Shown here: one piece after another, positions 17,150-26,103 of the stretch
Layout of the letters: the number at the start of each line of letters is the position of its first letter
Position numbering within the stretch: position 1 is the first letter of the stretch
Source: an uncultured Clostridia bacterium
GTDB lineage: Bacteria > Bacillota > Clostridia > Christensenellales > CAG-138
Direction: 5' to 3'
Assembly: GCA_944366945.1 (NCBI GenBank)
Contig: CALVWJ010000011.1
Location: 1 to 64,000 of the forward strand
DNA length: 64,000 nt
The notes under the pieces: model-generated
Told to the model about the DNA's origin: nothing
The model's input: the letters and a program-made list of their open reading frames with translations, nothing else
Database searches by the model: none
Translations under genes and position numbers: made by a program

Positions 17150-17186
17150 AGCATTAATGAAATTCCAGAGGGAAAGGAGTGCGGCC

Positions 17187-17489
17187 ATGTACCAGAGCAA
17201 ACTGCAAAGCGAAGCGGCGGACCGCCTGTTTGAGGCCATCCTTTCATTGCAAAGCACTGAGGAGTGCTACCGCTTTTTTGAAGACCTTTGTACGGTGACC
17301 GAGCTGCGGGCGCTTTCGCAGCGCATGGAGGTTGCTGCGCTTTTGCGCGAAGGGGAAACCTATACTGCCATCGCAGAAAAAACCGGCGCTTCTACTGCAA
17401 CGATTTCCCGCGTAAACCGTTGCCTTTCCTATGGCGCGGATGGCTATGAAACTGTGCTGCGCCGTCTTTGCCCCCATAAAAAAGAATAA
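17187..17489 (+). CDS. TrpR/YerC family transcriptional regulator
   Basis: 100-residue all-helical DNA-binding protein of the YerC/YecD branch of the TrpR superfamily. The motif CTVTELRALSQRMEVAALLREGETYTAIAEKTGASTATISRVNRCL contains the TrpR-like helix-turn-helix (AIAEKTGASTATISRV). Length and motif match YerC closely. The start at 17187 follows AAAGGAG; the frame is open further upstream without support. It stands alone on the + strand, so its target is not evident. YerC proteins are widespread in Firmicutes and their ligand is not well defined. Confidence 0.93.
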   Translation: MYQSKLQSEAADRLFEAILSLQSTEECYRFFEDLCTVTELRALSQRMEVAALLREGETYTAIAEKTGASTATISRVNRCLSYGADGYETVLRRLCPHKKE

Positions 17490-18089
17490 CCGGCTTTAAA
17501 TACAAGGTTCGATCACAGTTTAGGATTAGTAGAACGCCACAGCATCACATAATATGGTTCGATAAAACGGCGTTTCAAATGTTATCAAAAAGCATTGCTG
17601 GTCGCACATTGGAGCAGCAGAGTCGGGCGGCTGGCGCTGCCATTCGATTCCGAAATGCTGTTGTGCTTTTTAGGCATTGCAGAACTGAAAAGTGAAATGC
17701 GCTGAAGCACGATCGTATCAGAACCTATTTTATCCTCCGGCACTCATGATGGCGTTAGTTCCGGCTGTTTTGGTTTGCGCAGAAGCAGGTTGAGATATTT
17801 GTGCACATTTCCGCCAATCGCAAGCGCTAATCGTGCTTGGGCTTGAAGTGCGCAGATATACCATTATACACCTCCCAACACCATTCGGTTGAAAGCATGC
17901 TCCGGAAAATTTGCTCGAATGCCGCGAATGCACCAAGCAAAACTATAAAGGGTAACCGGGAATAAGCAGTGTAAGCGAGCATTCATCCAGGCCACGATTC
18001 AGCGCACGTTCATGCAGGGAAACCCTCTGTGCCTAATTTGCATTAGATGTTCTGGCCAGCCACCTAATGCAAAATAAAACCGCTTTTTT
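17490..18089. other. Intergenic stretch before repeat copy A, no gene found
   Basis: About 600 bp with no coding region that I can support. It leads into the dispersed repeat at 18090-18360. No terminator with a clear T run was found after yerC. Confidence 0.45.
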
Positions 18090-18360
18090 GGGGCGGATGC
18101 CCCGCAAAACATCGCCATGAAGGGGGCAATATTGGGGCAGCTGTATTGTCATCGTTAGGAGGCATACCACAGCGGGTATGCCTCCCTTCTCTTTCGCGTC
18201 TCTGTCGCAAATCTGCCCGCTTCAAGGGCGCAGCATCACATCCGATCCCCATTTTGTTCTGGCGCAAGGCAGCCGCCGCAGGCAGGATGAATCCCCTTTC
18301 AAGGCCGGCCTACGCAGCGCCGGGGCGAAATTGACCGGCGTTTTTCTTTGGTACCGCCCC
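18090..18360 (+). repeat. Dispersed intergenic repeat, copy A
   Basis: One of four related elements in this window (others at 22953-23210 inverted, 43358-43637, 53036-53267). Shared blocks in order: CATCGCCATGAAGGGGGC; GGGGCAGCTG.ATTG; a hairpin GGAGGCATACC/GGTATGCCTCC; TTTCGCG.CTCTG.CGCAAAT then CTGCCCGCTTCAAGGGCG; CCCCATTTTGTTCTGGCG; and at the end TTGACCGGCGTTTTTC then CCGCCCC. The first and last bases (GGGGCGG / CCGCCCC) are inverted repeats. No shared reading frame. Intergenic, no target-site duplication recognised. Confidence 0.8.
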
Positions 18361-18445
18361 TATTATAAGGCAGCGTAATGTTTTAGGCCATTGATTGATC
18401 TTTTTTGGCTAGGCCAGATCGTTGCGGATGTAGATTACAGCCGTT

Positions 18446-18655
18446 TTAATCCTCTTGTATTTTTACTGCAATTGGAGCACAGTTGTTAGGCTTTATGATC
18501 CTAATTTGTGTTAGATTCCTGTTGGTTCGCTCGGCACCTGGAGGCCTGGCTTTTTGTTTTGCCTTAAACTTTTCGGCCTTTTCCCATAGAATAGCGGCGG
18601 TCCTCCGCATCGTGTTTGCTCTGCTTTCAATCAGATCGGCCAGCGTTTCTAACAA
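18446..18655 (-). CDS. Possible small protein, TTG start
   Basis: 69-residue frame starting at TTG with GGAGG 7 bp upstream. The sequence begins with an amphipathic helix (LETLADLIESRANTM, then RRTAAILWEKAEKFKAKQKAR) and a basic middle. I do not recognise a family. It lies between repeat copy A and the DUF624 gene on the same strand as the latter. It may be a real small protein, a fragment of a decayed gene, or chance. Confidence 0.3.
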   Translation of the reverse strand: MLETLADLIESRANTMRRTAAILWEKAEKFKAKQKARPPGAERTNRNLTQIRIIKPNNCAPIAVKIQED

Positions 18656-18817
18656 AAAATAACCTCCGCTTCCGTTATGCCATGTTCCGTTTTCCTGCCT
18701 CCTAAGCGCAGGTATTTTCTCAGCTTCCTACTAGGCTTGCTGTTATGGCATCTGGAAGAGAAGGAAGCGTATGCATCCATTGTTTTGCGGCTTCGTGCGG
18801 GGACCCTGCGCCAAGGG

Positions 18818-19507
18818 TTATTCCGTTTGCATATTTGCGTCCGCATCTGTTTTCATACAGCGCAAGAGCCCAGGCCGAATGGCAAAGGACGCTGCAAGCA
18901 GGCCAAGCGCGGGCAGCAGGAAGATGGCAAGCGGCAATGTAATCGGGAAAAACATTAGGCATGCACCGTTGCAAAGGATCAGCGCAAAAAAGGCGGCTGC
19001 ATTGCGCCAGCTTGCGGCAACGGAAAGGATCAGCGCGTTGCGCAGCATATCAAAAACCGGCAGCTCACACATGGCGAGCATAGAATAAAAATAAAGTCCG
19101 AACAGGGTAAGAAACGCAAGCATCACAAAAAGGCAAAGGAACGGAAGGACTGCCACCGGGTTCTCTTGAAGCGCCGCCCCGCCGTAAACATAAACGCCAA
19201 AAGCCGCAAGCATGGCGAGGAGGGTATGCACCCATCCCAAGGGCAGCGCTCGCTTCCATTCCCCTAAAAACGTCTTCCAAAACGTGCGCCACAGCGGCGG
19301 CCTTTGCTCGGCAGCAAGCAGGCTCGTTATGCGCAATGCAGCCGTGAGGGATGCCGGCAGAGTCAAGACGGGAATGCTGGCTGCAAGGAGAAGGACGTTC
19401 AGCTTGACAAGGTACCAGAGCTCCTCAAATGCCACGGCAAAAAACCGCAAAACTTCCGGCTGTTTCTGCTGTGAGCCTCTTTTTTCCCTTCCCTGTTTTC
19501 CGTTCAT
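18818..19507 (-). CDS. YesL/DUF624 family membrane protein
   Basis: 229 residues with about five helices. The pattern of an N-terminal FFAVAFEELWYLVKLNVLLLAASIPVLTLPASLTAALRI followed by LLAAEQRPPLWRTFWKTFLGEWKRAL fits the DUF624 (YesL) family, in which the polar WRTFWKTF segment is cytosolic. YesL-like proteins are usually found near sugar transporters or glycosidases, but none is adjacent here. ATG 19507 has AAAAGAGGCG upstream; an upstream in-frame ATG at 19540 lacks a good site. The function is unknown. Confidence 0.85.
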   Translation of the reverse strand: MNGKQGREKRGSQQKQPEVLRFFAVAFEELWYLVKLNVLLLAASIPVLTLPASLTAALRITSLLAAEQRPPLWRTFWKTFLGEWKRALPLGWVHTLLAMLAAFGVYVYGGAALQENPVAVLPFLCLFVMLAFLTLFGLYFYSMLAMCELPVFDMLRNALILSVAASWRNAAAFFALILCNGACLMFFPITLPLAIFLLPALGLLAASFAIRPGLLRCMKTDADANMQTE

Positions 19508-19744
19508 GCTTTCGCCTCTTTTTTGTTTACAGTATAACAAAAGCCCGGAAGTAAAGGAAGCCCCGGTTTATGCAGCGTTACACTGCTTTTCCAATGCGCT
19601 TACGTTCCCTTGCAAGGCTCCGTTTTGCGCCACGATTTAACTTAGTTTTAACATTCTTCCCCCTTTTGCTTTACATGGCACCTGTATAATGCAGGATGTG
19701 TAAGTATGAGAATATGAAAAAGGGAAAGAGAAAAAGGAGTTACC

Positions 19745-21499
19745 ATGGACATTTTTGATGGATTGCGGCTTGTCGGCGGCCTTGCGCTGTTCCTGCTCGG
19801 CATGAACCTTATGGGGGATGCGCTTGAAAAGAAAGCTGGCGGCAAACTGAAAACAATCCTTGAAAACCTTACGAGCAATCCCCTCAAAGGGTTCTTGCTC
19901 GGCCTCGGCGTTACGGCGATCATCCAATCCTCTTCCGCAACAACGGTCATGGTGGTCGGCTTTGTAAGTGCCGGGGTGATGACGCTGCACCAGGCAATCT
20001 ACATCATCATGGGCGCAAACGTTGGAACGACGGTTACTGCGTGGCTCTTAAGCCTTGCCGGCATCGATGGGACAAGCTTTTTCCTCACGCTGCTCAAGCC
20101 CAGTTCCTTTACCCCGGTGCTCGCGCTCATTGGCATCGTGCTCTACCTGTTTTGCAAAGCGCCAAAGCGGAAGGATACAGGCATGATCCTCCTCGGGTTT
20201 GCCGTGCTCATGACCGGGATGAGCGAAATGTCCGGTGCTGTGAGCGGGCTGCAGGACGTGCCGGAATTTGCGAACTTCCTGCTGCTGTTTTCCAACCCGC
20301 TTTTCGGCGTGCTCGCAGGGGCCTTGCTCACTGCAATCATTCAGTCTTCTTCAGCATCAGTCGGCATTTTGCAGGCCCTTTCGTCCACGGGCGCCGTCAC
20401 CTATGCGATTGCCATCCCCATTATCATGGGTCAGAATATCGGGACGTGCGTAACGGCCCTGCTCGCTTCGGTAGACGCAACAAAAAACGCCAAGCGCGCT
20501 GCGATGGTGCACCTTTATTTCAACATCATCGGCTCCATCGTGCTGTTGACGCTGTTCTATGGCGCAAACGCCGTCTTCCATTTCAGCTTTGTCAATCAAA
20601 CTACCGACGAAATGGGGATTGCCATCGTGCATACGGCGTTCAACGTACTCTGCACGCTGTTGCTTATGCCGTTTGGCAGCCTGCTTGAGAAGCTGGCGTG
20701 TCTCACTGTAAAGGCAGATCGCACGGAAGAGGAATTCCGCATCTTGGATGAAAACCTGCTTGCTGTGCCCGCCGTTGCGGTAGAGCGCTGCCGGGCAGCC
20801 GTGGGGGCGATGGCCAAACGCTCCGTTGAAACCTTTGGCGACGCCATTCACATGTTAGCGCACTATGAGCCAAAAACCGCAGAAGAAATTCGGCGCAGCG
20901 AAGATCTGGTAGATCGCTATGAAGATCGCATCGGCGCTTTCCTTGTGAAGATTTCAGCGCAGAATCTTTCGGATGAAGACAGCTTTGAATGCACCAAATT
21001 GCTCCGGCTCATCGGCGAGTTTGAACGCATTTCCGATCACGCCGTTAACTTGTTGGAATCTGCAGAGGAAATCAAGGAAAAGCAGATCAGCTTTTCAGCA
21101 CAGGCCAAACATGAACTGGCCGTTATTACCCATGCTGTACAGGAGATTACGGGCATTACGCTCGACTCCCTTTGCAGCGGGAACGCTGAGGAGGCTGCCC
21201 GCGTAGAGCCCCTGGAGCAGGTCATCGATGAGCTACATGACCAAATTAAGCTGAACCACGTCCTTCGGCTACAAAAAAATGAATGCACCATTGAGCATGG
21301 GTTCATTTTATCCGACATTCTCACCAACCTGGAACGTGTTGCAGATCATTGTTCCAATGTAGGTGTCTGTATCCAGGAAATGTCCCGGCACCTCCCGCTC
21401 GGCGCGCATCAATATCTTGAATCGTTTAGCGAAGAGCAACCCCAGTATAAAGCGCAATATGAAGAATATCACAAAAAATATGCGCTCGAAACAGCATGA
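19745..21499 (+). CDS. Na/Pi cotransporter family protein with PhoU-like domain
   Basis: 584 residues. The membrane half has two inverted Na_Pi_cotrans repeats, each with the hallmark QSSS motif (IIQSSSATTVMVVGFVSAG near 60 and IIQSSSASVGILQALSS near 199). The C-terminal 230 residues (from about 340) form helical PhoU-like repeats (ERCRAAVGAMAKRSVETFGDA, later EFERISDHAVNLLES and LERVADHCSNVG), where E..R..D metal-binding motifs are visible. It imports phosphate with sodium at the cytoplasmic membrane and the PhoU part probably senses phosphate. AAAGGAG precedes the ATG. A terminator follows at 21521-21543. Confidence 0.95.
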   Translation: MDIFDGLRLVGGLALFLLGMNLMGDALEKKAGGKLKTILENLTSNPLKGFLLGLGVTAIIQSSSATTVMVVGFVSAGVMTLHQAIYIIMGANVGTTVTAWLLSLAGIDGTSFFLTLLKPSSFTPVLALIGIVLYLFCKAPKRKDTGMILLGFAVLMTGMSEMSGAVSGLQDVPEFANFLLLFSNPLFGVLAGALLTAIIQSSSASVGILQALSSTGAVTYAIAIPIIMGQNIGTCVTALLASVDATKNAKRAAMVHLYFNIIGSIVLLTLFYGANAVFHFSFVNQTTDEMGIAIVHTAFNVLCTLLLMPFGSLLEKLACLTVKADRTEEEFRILDENLLAVPAVAVERCRAAVGAMAKRSVETFGDAIHMLAHYEPKTAEEIRRSEDLVDRYEDRIGAFLVKISAQNLSDEDSFECTKLLRLIGEFERISDHAVNLLESAEEIKEKQISFSAQAKHELAVITHAVQEITGITLDSLCSGNAEEAARVEPLEQVIDELHDQIKLNHVLRLQKNECTIEHGFILSDILTNLERVADHCSNVGVCIQEMSRHLPLGAHQYLESFSEEQPQYKAQYEEYHKKYALETA

Positions 21500-21520
21500 A
21501 CCGCAGCTTACAACGCATAA

Positions 21521-21543
21521 AAAGCAGGGAATCCCCTGCTTTT
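21521..21543 (+). terminator. Terminator of the Na/Pi cotransporter gene
   Basis: AAAGCAGGG and CCCTGCTTT form a strong stem with a short loop and a short T run, 21 bp after the stop codon. Confidence 0.8.
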
Positions 21544-21957
21544 GTGCTTAGTGGCAAAAATCGCAGCTTCGGTTTTCCCGGGCTTGCGCTGAAAGTGCAG
21601 GGGGGCAAGTTGTGCGCCTCTTAATGCGGCAGAATCCTTCTAAAAAATGCTTTTAAAGCATTGGGTTCGCGAGTTATTATGAACCAACATCACCACTGCA
21701 ATTTAGGCAAAAAGTTACAGGATGATAAAGCAGGCATTTTGATTTAAGCTGCTTGCAAAGTTGTCGGCTTTACCGCTTTCCCTTGGATGGATCGCGCTTG
21801 CTGCAATCCCCAATAAAAGGCGGCAGCCAATGGCCATTCATCTTGGCCTAGCTGCCGCTGCCTTGGGTTCTCCCTTATCGGGCAGAAGGGAACCCTAATT
21901 CATGCCGCCTCATTTTCGCGGATACCTTCTACCGTGCATTCCGTACCGCAATACGCC
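21544..21957. other. Intergenic stretch with hairpins
   Basis: No gene seen in about 410 bp. Two inverted repeats stand out near 21820-21897: GCGGCAGC with GCTGCCGC enclosing GGCC/GGCC, and GGTTCTCCCTT with AAGGGAACC. They lie downstream of the leftward NifX-like gene and may be its terminators. Confidence 0.5.
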
Positions 21958-22380
21958 TTATTTCTCCTTGCAGCCATGCTGCCCGCAGGTATGCGCTTCG
22001 TGTCCACCGCAGCCGTGCTCCCCGCAAGCATGATCCGCATGCCCTTCATGATGGCTGCAACGCACCGCAGCATCGTAGGCCAGATTCCCCTGCAAAAATG
22101 CGGCAACCGCTTCATCTGCACGCCCTGTAACACCGCCATATAGCTGAATCCCGCATTCCCGCAGCGCGCTCTGCGCGCCTCCTCCAATCCCGCCGCAGAT
22201 GAGCACATCCACGCCTTTTTCCTTTAAAAACGCCGCAAGCGCGCCGTGCCCCGCCCCGTTGGTTGCTGCAACGGCGCTTGCACGCACGGTGCCGTTTTCC
22301 ACATCGTAAAGCTTAAATTGCTCCGTGTGCCCAAAATGTTGGAATACCATCCCGTTTTCATACGTTACTGCAATTCGCAT
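21958..22380 (-). CDS. NifX/NafY-like iron-molybdenum cofactor-binding family protein
   Basis: 140 residues. The first 108 form the dinitrogenase iron-molybdenum cofactor-biosynthesis domain (MRIAVTYENGMVFQHFGHTEQFKLYDV, then DVLICGGIGGGAQSALRE). Homologs of this small domain are widespread in anaerobes that lack nitrogenase, so nitrogen fixation should not be assumed. The last 30 residues are rich in His and Cys (SHHEGHADHACGEHGCGGH), consistent with metal binding. It overlaps the upstream DUF134 gene by 16 bp, which implies coupling. A regulated promoter lies upstream of that gene. Confidence 0.92.
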   Translation of the reverse strand: MRIAVTYENGMVFQHFGHTEQFKLYDVENGTVRASAVAATNGAGHGALAAFLKEKGVDVLICGGIGGGAQSALRECGIQLYGGVTGRADEAVAAFLQGNLAYDAAVRCSHHEGHADHACGEHGCGGHEAHTCGQHGCKEK

Positions 22381-22811
22381 CGTGTTTTTGTTTCTCCTTC
22401 CATTGGTGTTTTAGGTTCGTTCTCCTGTTGGGGGCCTTGCCCGTTTTCCTGCCCCGCTTGCAATGCGGCTGCACGTTGCAGCCGTGGGCAGGGATGTCCG
22501 CAGGCGCCCGTTCCACCGCAAAGCACATAGGCGCCGCCCTGGATCGTCAATTCCCGGCCGGTCACCAAGCATTCTGCCAGTTTTCCACGCGCACATGCGT
22601 AGATTGCCTGCACCGTGGTCCGCGCAATGTTCATGCGCGCCGCGCATGCTTCCTGGGTCAGTCCCTCAAAATCGATGAGGCGGATTGCCTCAAACTCATC
22701 TACCGTCAGCACAATTGGTTGCCGCCCTAATGCCACAGCGCCATCCATCGGCCCAAAGCGCCTGCAGCCAGGCATAGCGCAAACGCGCCTGCGTTTGCAT
22801 GGTCTTGGCAT
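22365..22811 (-). CDS. DUF134 (UPF0251) family DNA-binding protein
   Basis: 148 residues. The conserved start MPRPCKRRRVCAMPGCRRFGP and the helix-turn-helix block VDEFEAIRLIDFEGLTQEACAARMNIARTTVQAIYA match the DUF134 family, which pairs almost always with NifX-like domain proteins. It contains extra Cys residues near 100 (CGGTGACGHPC). ATG 22811 has AAAAGGAGGGGG upstream; the ATG at 22871 is unsupported. It probably regulates this operon by binding the ACATATGT-containing sites upstream. Confidence 0.9.
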   Translation of the reverse strand: MPRPCKRRRVCAMPGCRRFGPMDGAVALGRQPIVLTVDEFEAIRLIDFEGLTQEACAARMNIARTTVQAIYACARGKLAECLVTGRELTIQGGAYVLCGGTGACGHPCPRLQRAAALQAGQENGQGPQQENEPKTPMEGETKTRCELQ

Positions 22812-22828
22812 GTTCCCCCTCCTTTTCT

Positions 22829-22878
22829 GACATATGTCTTTTATATGTGCAGTATACTCCTTTTTCGGCATATGTCAA
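22829..22878 (-). promoter_or_regulatory. Promoter with paired CATATG operators
   Basis: On the minus strand TTGACA (22873-22878) and TATACT (22851-22856) are 16 bp apart. The -35 box lies inside GACATATGCC, and a perfect palindrome GACATATGTC sits at 22829-22838 downstream of the start. The paired half-sites suggest autoregulation by the DUF134 protein. Confidence 0.75.
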
Positions 22879-22952
22879 TATTGTATTTCCTATATGCGCA
22901 ACTTCTATTCTAACAATATACCTTAGCATCACCAAAAAGCCCTGCGCACAAA

Positions 22953-23210
22953 CGGGCGGTGCCAAAGGAAAACGCCGGTCAATTTCGCCCCCGGCGCTAT
23001 GTTGGCGGGGATTCCCCCTGTCTGCGGCCGGCTCCGGCTGCCTTGCAACAGAGCAAATGGGGCCGGACTTGGTGCTGCGCCCTTGAAGCGGGCAGATTTG
23101 CGGCAGAGGCGCGAAAGAGAAGGGAGGCATACCCGCCTGGTATGCCTCCCTTGATGCCAATGCAGCTGCCCCGATTGCCCCCTTCATGGCGATGTTCCCT
23201 TGAGCCACCC
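22953..23210 (-). repeat. Dispersed intergenic repeat, copy B (inverted)
   Basis: Reverse complement of the element at 18090-18360. Read on the minus strand it starts with ACATCGCCATGAAGGGGGC, continues with GGGGCAGCTGCATTGG, then the best-preserved hairpin (GGGAGGCATACC and GGTATGCCTCCC, loop about 5), then TTTCGCGCCTCTGCCGCAAA and CTGCCCGCTTCAAGGGCG, and ends in TTGACCGGCGTTTTCC and CACCGCCC. Parts match copy A almost base for base over stretches of 40 or more. It lies between the DUF134 and amidohydrolase genes. Confidence 0.8.
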
Positions 23211-23246
23211 GCCAAGCATGCTCGGGGCCTTTGCTGCTAATACTTT

Positions 23247-24383
23247 CTATTCCATGCGTTCGCCATTGATGAACACGGCGGTTGCGCGGGTTAAATAGTG
23301 GAACGGATGTCCATTGAATACCACAATATCCGCATCCTTTCCCGGGCGAATGGAGCCTACGCGCTCCTCCACCCCCATCGAGCGCGCGGGATAAATCGTA
23401 ATTGCACGCAGCGCCTCATCTTCCTCCATCCCTTCCCGCACGCACTGCGCAGCAAAAAACGGCAGAAGCCAGAGCGGCGTTACACCATGATCTGTGGTAA
23501 TGGCCGGCTGGATGCCGGCTTGACTGAGCTGGCCTGCCGTTGCAAACGAATCATCCACGGTTTCCGGCTTACCTGCAGGCCCCATGGAAGGCCCAACAAT
23601 TGGGATCATGTTCTCTTCCACAAGGCAGGGAATAATCCTTTGCGCGCTTGTAGCATGTAGAATTGAATAGCGCAGGTGAAACTCCTTTGCGATGCGCACG
23701 GCGGTCAAAATATCGTCCGCGCGGTGTGCGTGGAAATGCGCTGGGATTTCGCGCTTTAGGAGGGGAATCAGCGCCTCCATTTCCGGTTCGTATAAATCTT
23801 CGCCGGCTTCCTTCTTTGCAAGATAGCGCTGCGCGCGTTTAAGTGTGCGGCGCATGATCGCCGCAGTACCCATGCGCGTCATGGGTTCCCGCCCTTTGTT
23901 TTCCCCATAGTTTCGCTTAGGATTTTCGCCAAGCGCGAATTTCATAGCGCACGGGGCTTTTAAGGTCATCTTCTCTACATCGATGCCGGCAAGCTTGATC
24001 GCCGCAATCTGCCCGCCGATCACGTTCGTGCTTCCCGGCGCAACGGCTACCGTAGTAACGCCGGCCTGCCTTGCTTTAGGAATTGCCGTATCGAATGGGT
24101 TGAAGCCATCCACCGCGCGCACATCCGGCGTAATAGGAGAAGTGGTCTCATTGCAGTCCTCCCCCTCCCAGCGGAGCCCCTCTTCCGATATGCCGATATG
24201 CGTATGGGCATCGATCAGCCCGGGCAGGATATACCCGCCATCGGCATCCAACACTTTTCCGCAATATGCCGGTGCATTCTGCAGTGCGCCGCAGGAAGTA
24301 ATAACGCCGTTTTCAAAGTCCACATACCCTTTTTCAAAGCGCTCCCCTTCCATTGTGAGCAAAATCCCGTTTTGAATCCGCAT
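23247..24383 (-). CDS. Amidohydrolase family protein
   Basis: 378 residues, metal-dependent amidohydrolase of the imidazolonepropionase/HutI-like group. Visible metal-site motifs are DAHTHIG (residues 60-66), the region around KFALGENPKR that supplies a carboxylated-lysine-type position, HFHAHRADD, ILHATSAQ and the final ITTDHGV aspartate. The start MRIQNGILLTMEGERFEKGYVDFENGVI is the small beta-sandwich domain typical of this superfamily. The substrate is unknown. The gene stands alone, facing the repeat copy B. The ribosome site before ATG is GGAG. Confidence 0.88.
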   Translation of the reverse strand: MRIQNGILLTMEGERFEKGYVDFENGVITSCGALQNAPAYCGKVLDADGGYILPGLIDAHTHIGISEEGLRWEGEDCNETTSPITPDVRAVDGFNPFDTAIPKARQAGVTTVAVAPGSTNVIGGQIAAIKLAGIDVEKMTLKAPCAMKFALGENPKRNYGENKGREPMTRMGTAAIMRRTLKRAQRYLAKKEAGEDLYEPEMEALIPLLKREIPAHFHAHRADDILTAVRIAKEFHLRYSILHATSAQRIIPCLVEENMIPIVGPSMGPAGKPETVDDSFATAGQLSQAGIQPAITTDHGVTPLWLLPFFAAQCVREGMEEDEALRAITIYPARSMGVEERVGSIRPGKDADIVVFNGHPFHYLTRATAVFINGERME

Positions 24384-25089
24384 ACACTCTTAGCTCCTTT
24401 GCAATTTGATGAAGCCCAACAAACAGTCTGCCGTATGCTGCGTGCAGATATGCGCGCTCCGCCGTCTGGGTTTTAATCGCTGGGCCATTCCCATGGCCGT
24501 ATGCTTGTGCGGGCTCGTTTTGAAGCAACGCAGGTGACGATAGGCCAAACGCCCGGTATTCCCGATTTTGCATGCAGGCCGAATTTTCCCAATCTTTCGG
24601 CATAGCTTTGCATGCGCGCAAAATGGCATTTGTTCGGATGCGACTGCATGCCCTCCAATAACGATATGGTTCCAAATGGACAGCGCTTGCTGAAAACGGC
24701 CCTGCACCTTTCTGGCTTGCAACGCACAAAATTGCTTCCACGCAGCGCGAACAGATAAGCTTCATCCAAAGGATACACCCTATACCCATAGAATGCAAAT
24801 GCAAAATCGGCTCCCTTTTTAATGGAGCTCTCCCTTCCCTGCGGAGATGATGTGAAGCGGGATCCCATGCGCAACAAAATGCAGCAGCACAGCTCGCATT
24901 TTAGGGTCTCATCCACCACGTCGTTTGCCAGCGCACGGTAGTCCAAAAACTTTCCGTAAAATGCTTGTTTTAGGGTTGCCGCACGATGAAAAGGCTGTTA
25001 CAATGAGCTTTGGAACCCCATCATTGCCATGTTCTGGCAGGACGCTCCAGTTTAAATCCCAATTTCAACTGAATCTAAGGAGGCAAACC
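24384..25089. other. Intergenic stretch with spurious ORFs
   Basis: About 700 bp between two divergent enzymes. Open frames on the minus strand (for example 24473-24946) have no ribosome site and no recognisable protein. Possibly a decayed gene. No promoter was identified confidently. Confidence 0.4.
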
Positions 25090-25887
25090 ATGCGCGTATT
25101 CATCAGTGCAGACATTGAAGGCATCACCACCACTACCCTTTGGGAAGAATGCAACCGCACGCAAGCCGTTTATGCCGCAGCAGCGCAGCAAATGACCAAT
25201 GAGGTCAAAGCTGCCTGCGAGGGCGCCATCGCTGCCGGCGCCGAGTTCATTCTCGTCAAGGATGCGCACGCAAGCGGCACCAACCTCGATATTCGCCAGC
25301 TCCCGCGCTGCGTGGAGCTGATTCGCAGTGGGTGTGGCCATCCTTACACCATGGCTTACGGCGTAGACCAAGGGTTTGATGCGGCAATGTTCATTGGCTA
25401 CCATTCTGCTGCAGGCAGGAATGGCAACCCGCTGTCCCACACATTTTCGCAGAAGCCTTTTGAGGTGCGCTTGAACGGACAGCTTTGCAGCGAGTTTACG
25501 CTGTTCAGCCTGGTTGCAAACTATGAAAAAGTCCCGCCTGTGCTTTTAACGGGCGATAAGGCGCTTTGCGAGGAAAATGCGGGGATGTACCCACTCCTTA
25601 AGACCGTTGCCGTAAAAGAGGGCTTCGGGAGCATGACGCGTAGCATCCATCCCGAGCTTGCATGCGAACGCATCAAAGCGGCTGCCCAGGCAGCGCTCAC
25701 GCAGGATCTTTCCAAGGGTTTAATCCAGATGCCGGAAAAATTCGTTTTTGAGATCACCTATAAAGAGCATGCCAACGCGGTTTCCATGTCGTATTATCCC
25801 GGTTTCGCGCTTGTGGGCGAACGCACGATTCGCATGGAAACTTCAGACTATGTGGATGTTGTGCGCGCAGTGAAGTTCGTGCTGTAA
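25090..25887 (+). CDS. M55 family D-aminopeptidase (DppA-like)
   Basis: 265 residues. Zinc-dependent D-aminopeptidase of the DppA family, which releases N-terminal D-amino acids (for example D-Ala from D-Ala-containing peptides). The family zinc ligands are recognisable: D8 and E10 in FISADIEG, H60 in VKDAHASG, H105 in FIGYHSAAG and E135 in LCSEFTLF, with H117 as the likely nucleophile position. The start at 25090 has AAGGAGG 7 bp upstream; the longer frame is not supported. It is not next to a dipeptide importer here. The terminator at 25951-25977 follows. Confidence 0.93.
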   Translation: MRVFISADIEGITTTTLWEECNRTQAVYAAAAQQMTNEVKAACEGAIAAGAEFILVKDAHASGTNLDIRQLPRCVELIRSGCGHPYTMAYGVDQGFDAAMFIGYHSAAGRNGNPLSHTFSQKPFEVRLNGQLCSEFTLFSLVANYEKVPPVLLTGDKALCEENAGMYPLLKTVAVKEGFGSMTRSIHPELACERIKAAAQAALTQDLSKGLIQMPEKFVFEITYKEHANAVSMSYYPGFALVGERTIRMETSDYVDVVRAVKFVL

Positions 25888-25950
25888 GCCAGGAACATCT
25901 TGCAGAGCAAAGTTTTTGACTGAGCATCTGCTCTTTTCTGCTTTCTTCCG

Positions 25951-25982
25951 GAGCAGCGTGGTAAAACCACGCTGCTCCTCTT
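25951..25982 (+). terminator. Terminator of the D-aminopeptidase gene
   Basis: GAGCAGCGTGG and CCACGCTGCTC form an 11-bp perfect stem with loop TAAAA, followed by CTCTTGTTTTT. Confidence 0.9.
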
Positions 25983-26103
25983 GTTTTTGCAATTTAGCAA
26001 GATAATAAAAATAAAGCGGCGCCCTCAAAAGCCGGGCATCCCGCTTGGAACTTTCCCTTATCTTCCTATTTGTATTGGTTCCTACAGTATCCGTTCCTTT
26101 GGG

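Noticed and set aside
17490-18089. tRNA or small RNA in the long gaps
   Set aside because: No cloverleaf, no GGTTCGAATCC arm and no CCA-type end was found in any gap.
22696-23208. 170-residue frame over repeat copy B
   Set aside because: It runs through the dispersed repeat, and copies A, C and D do not keep this frame intact, so it is not a conserved protein.
24473-24946. 157-residue minus-strand frame
   Set aside because: No ribosome site, no domain, unusual composition. It may be a decayed gene but I cannot support a coding call.
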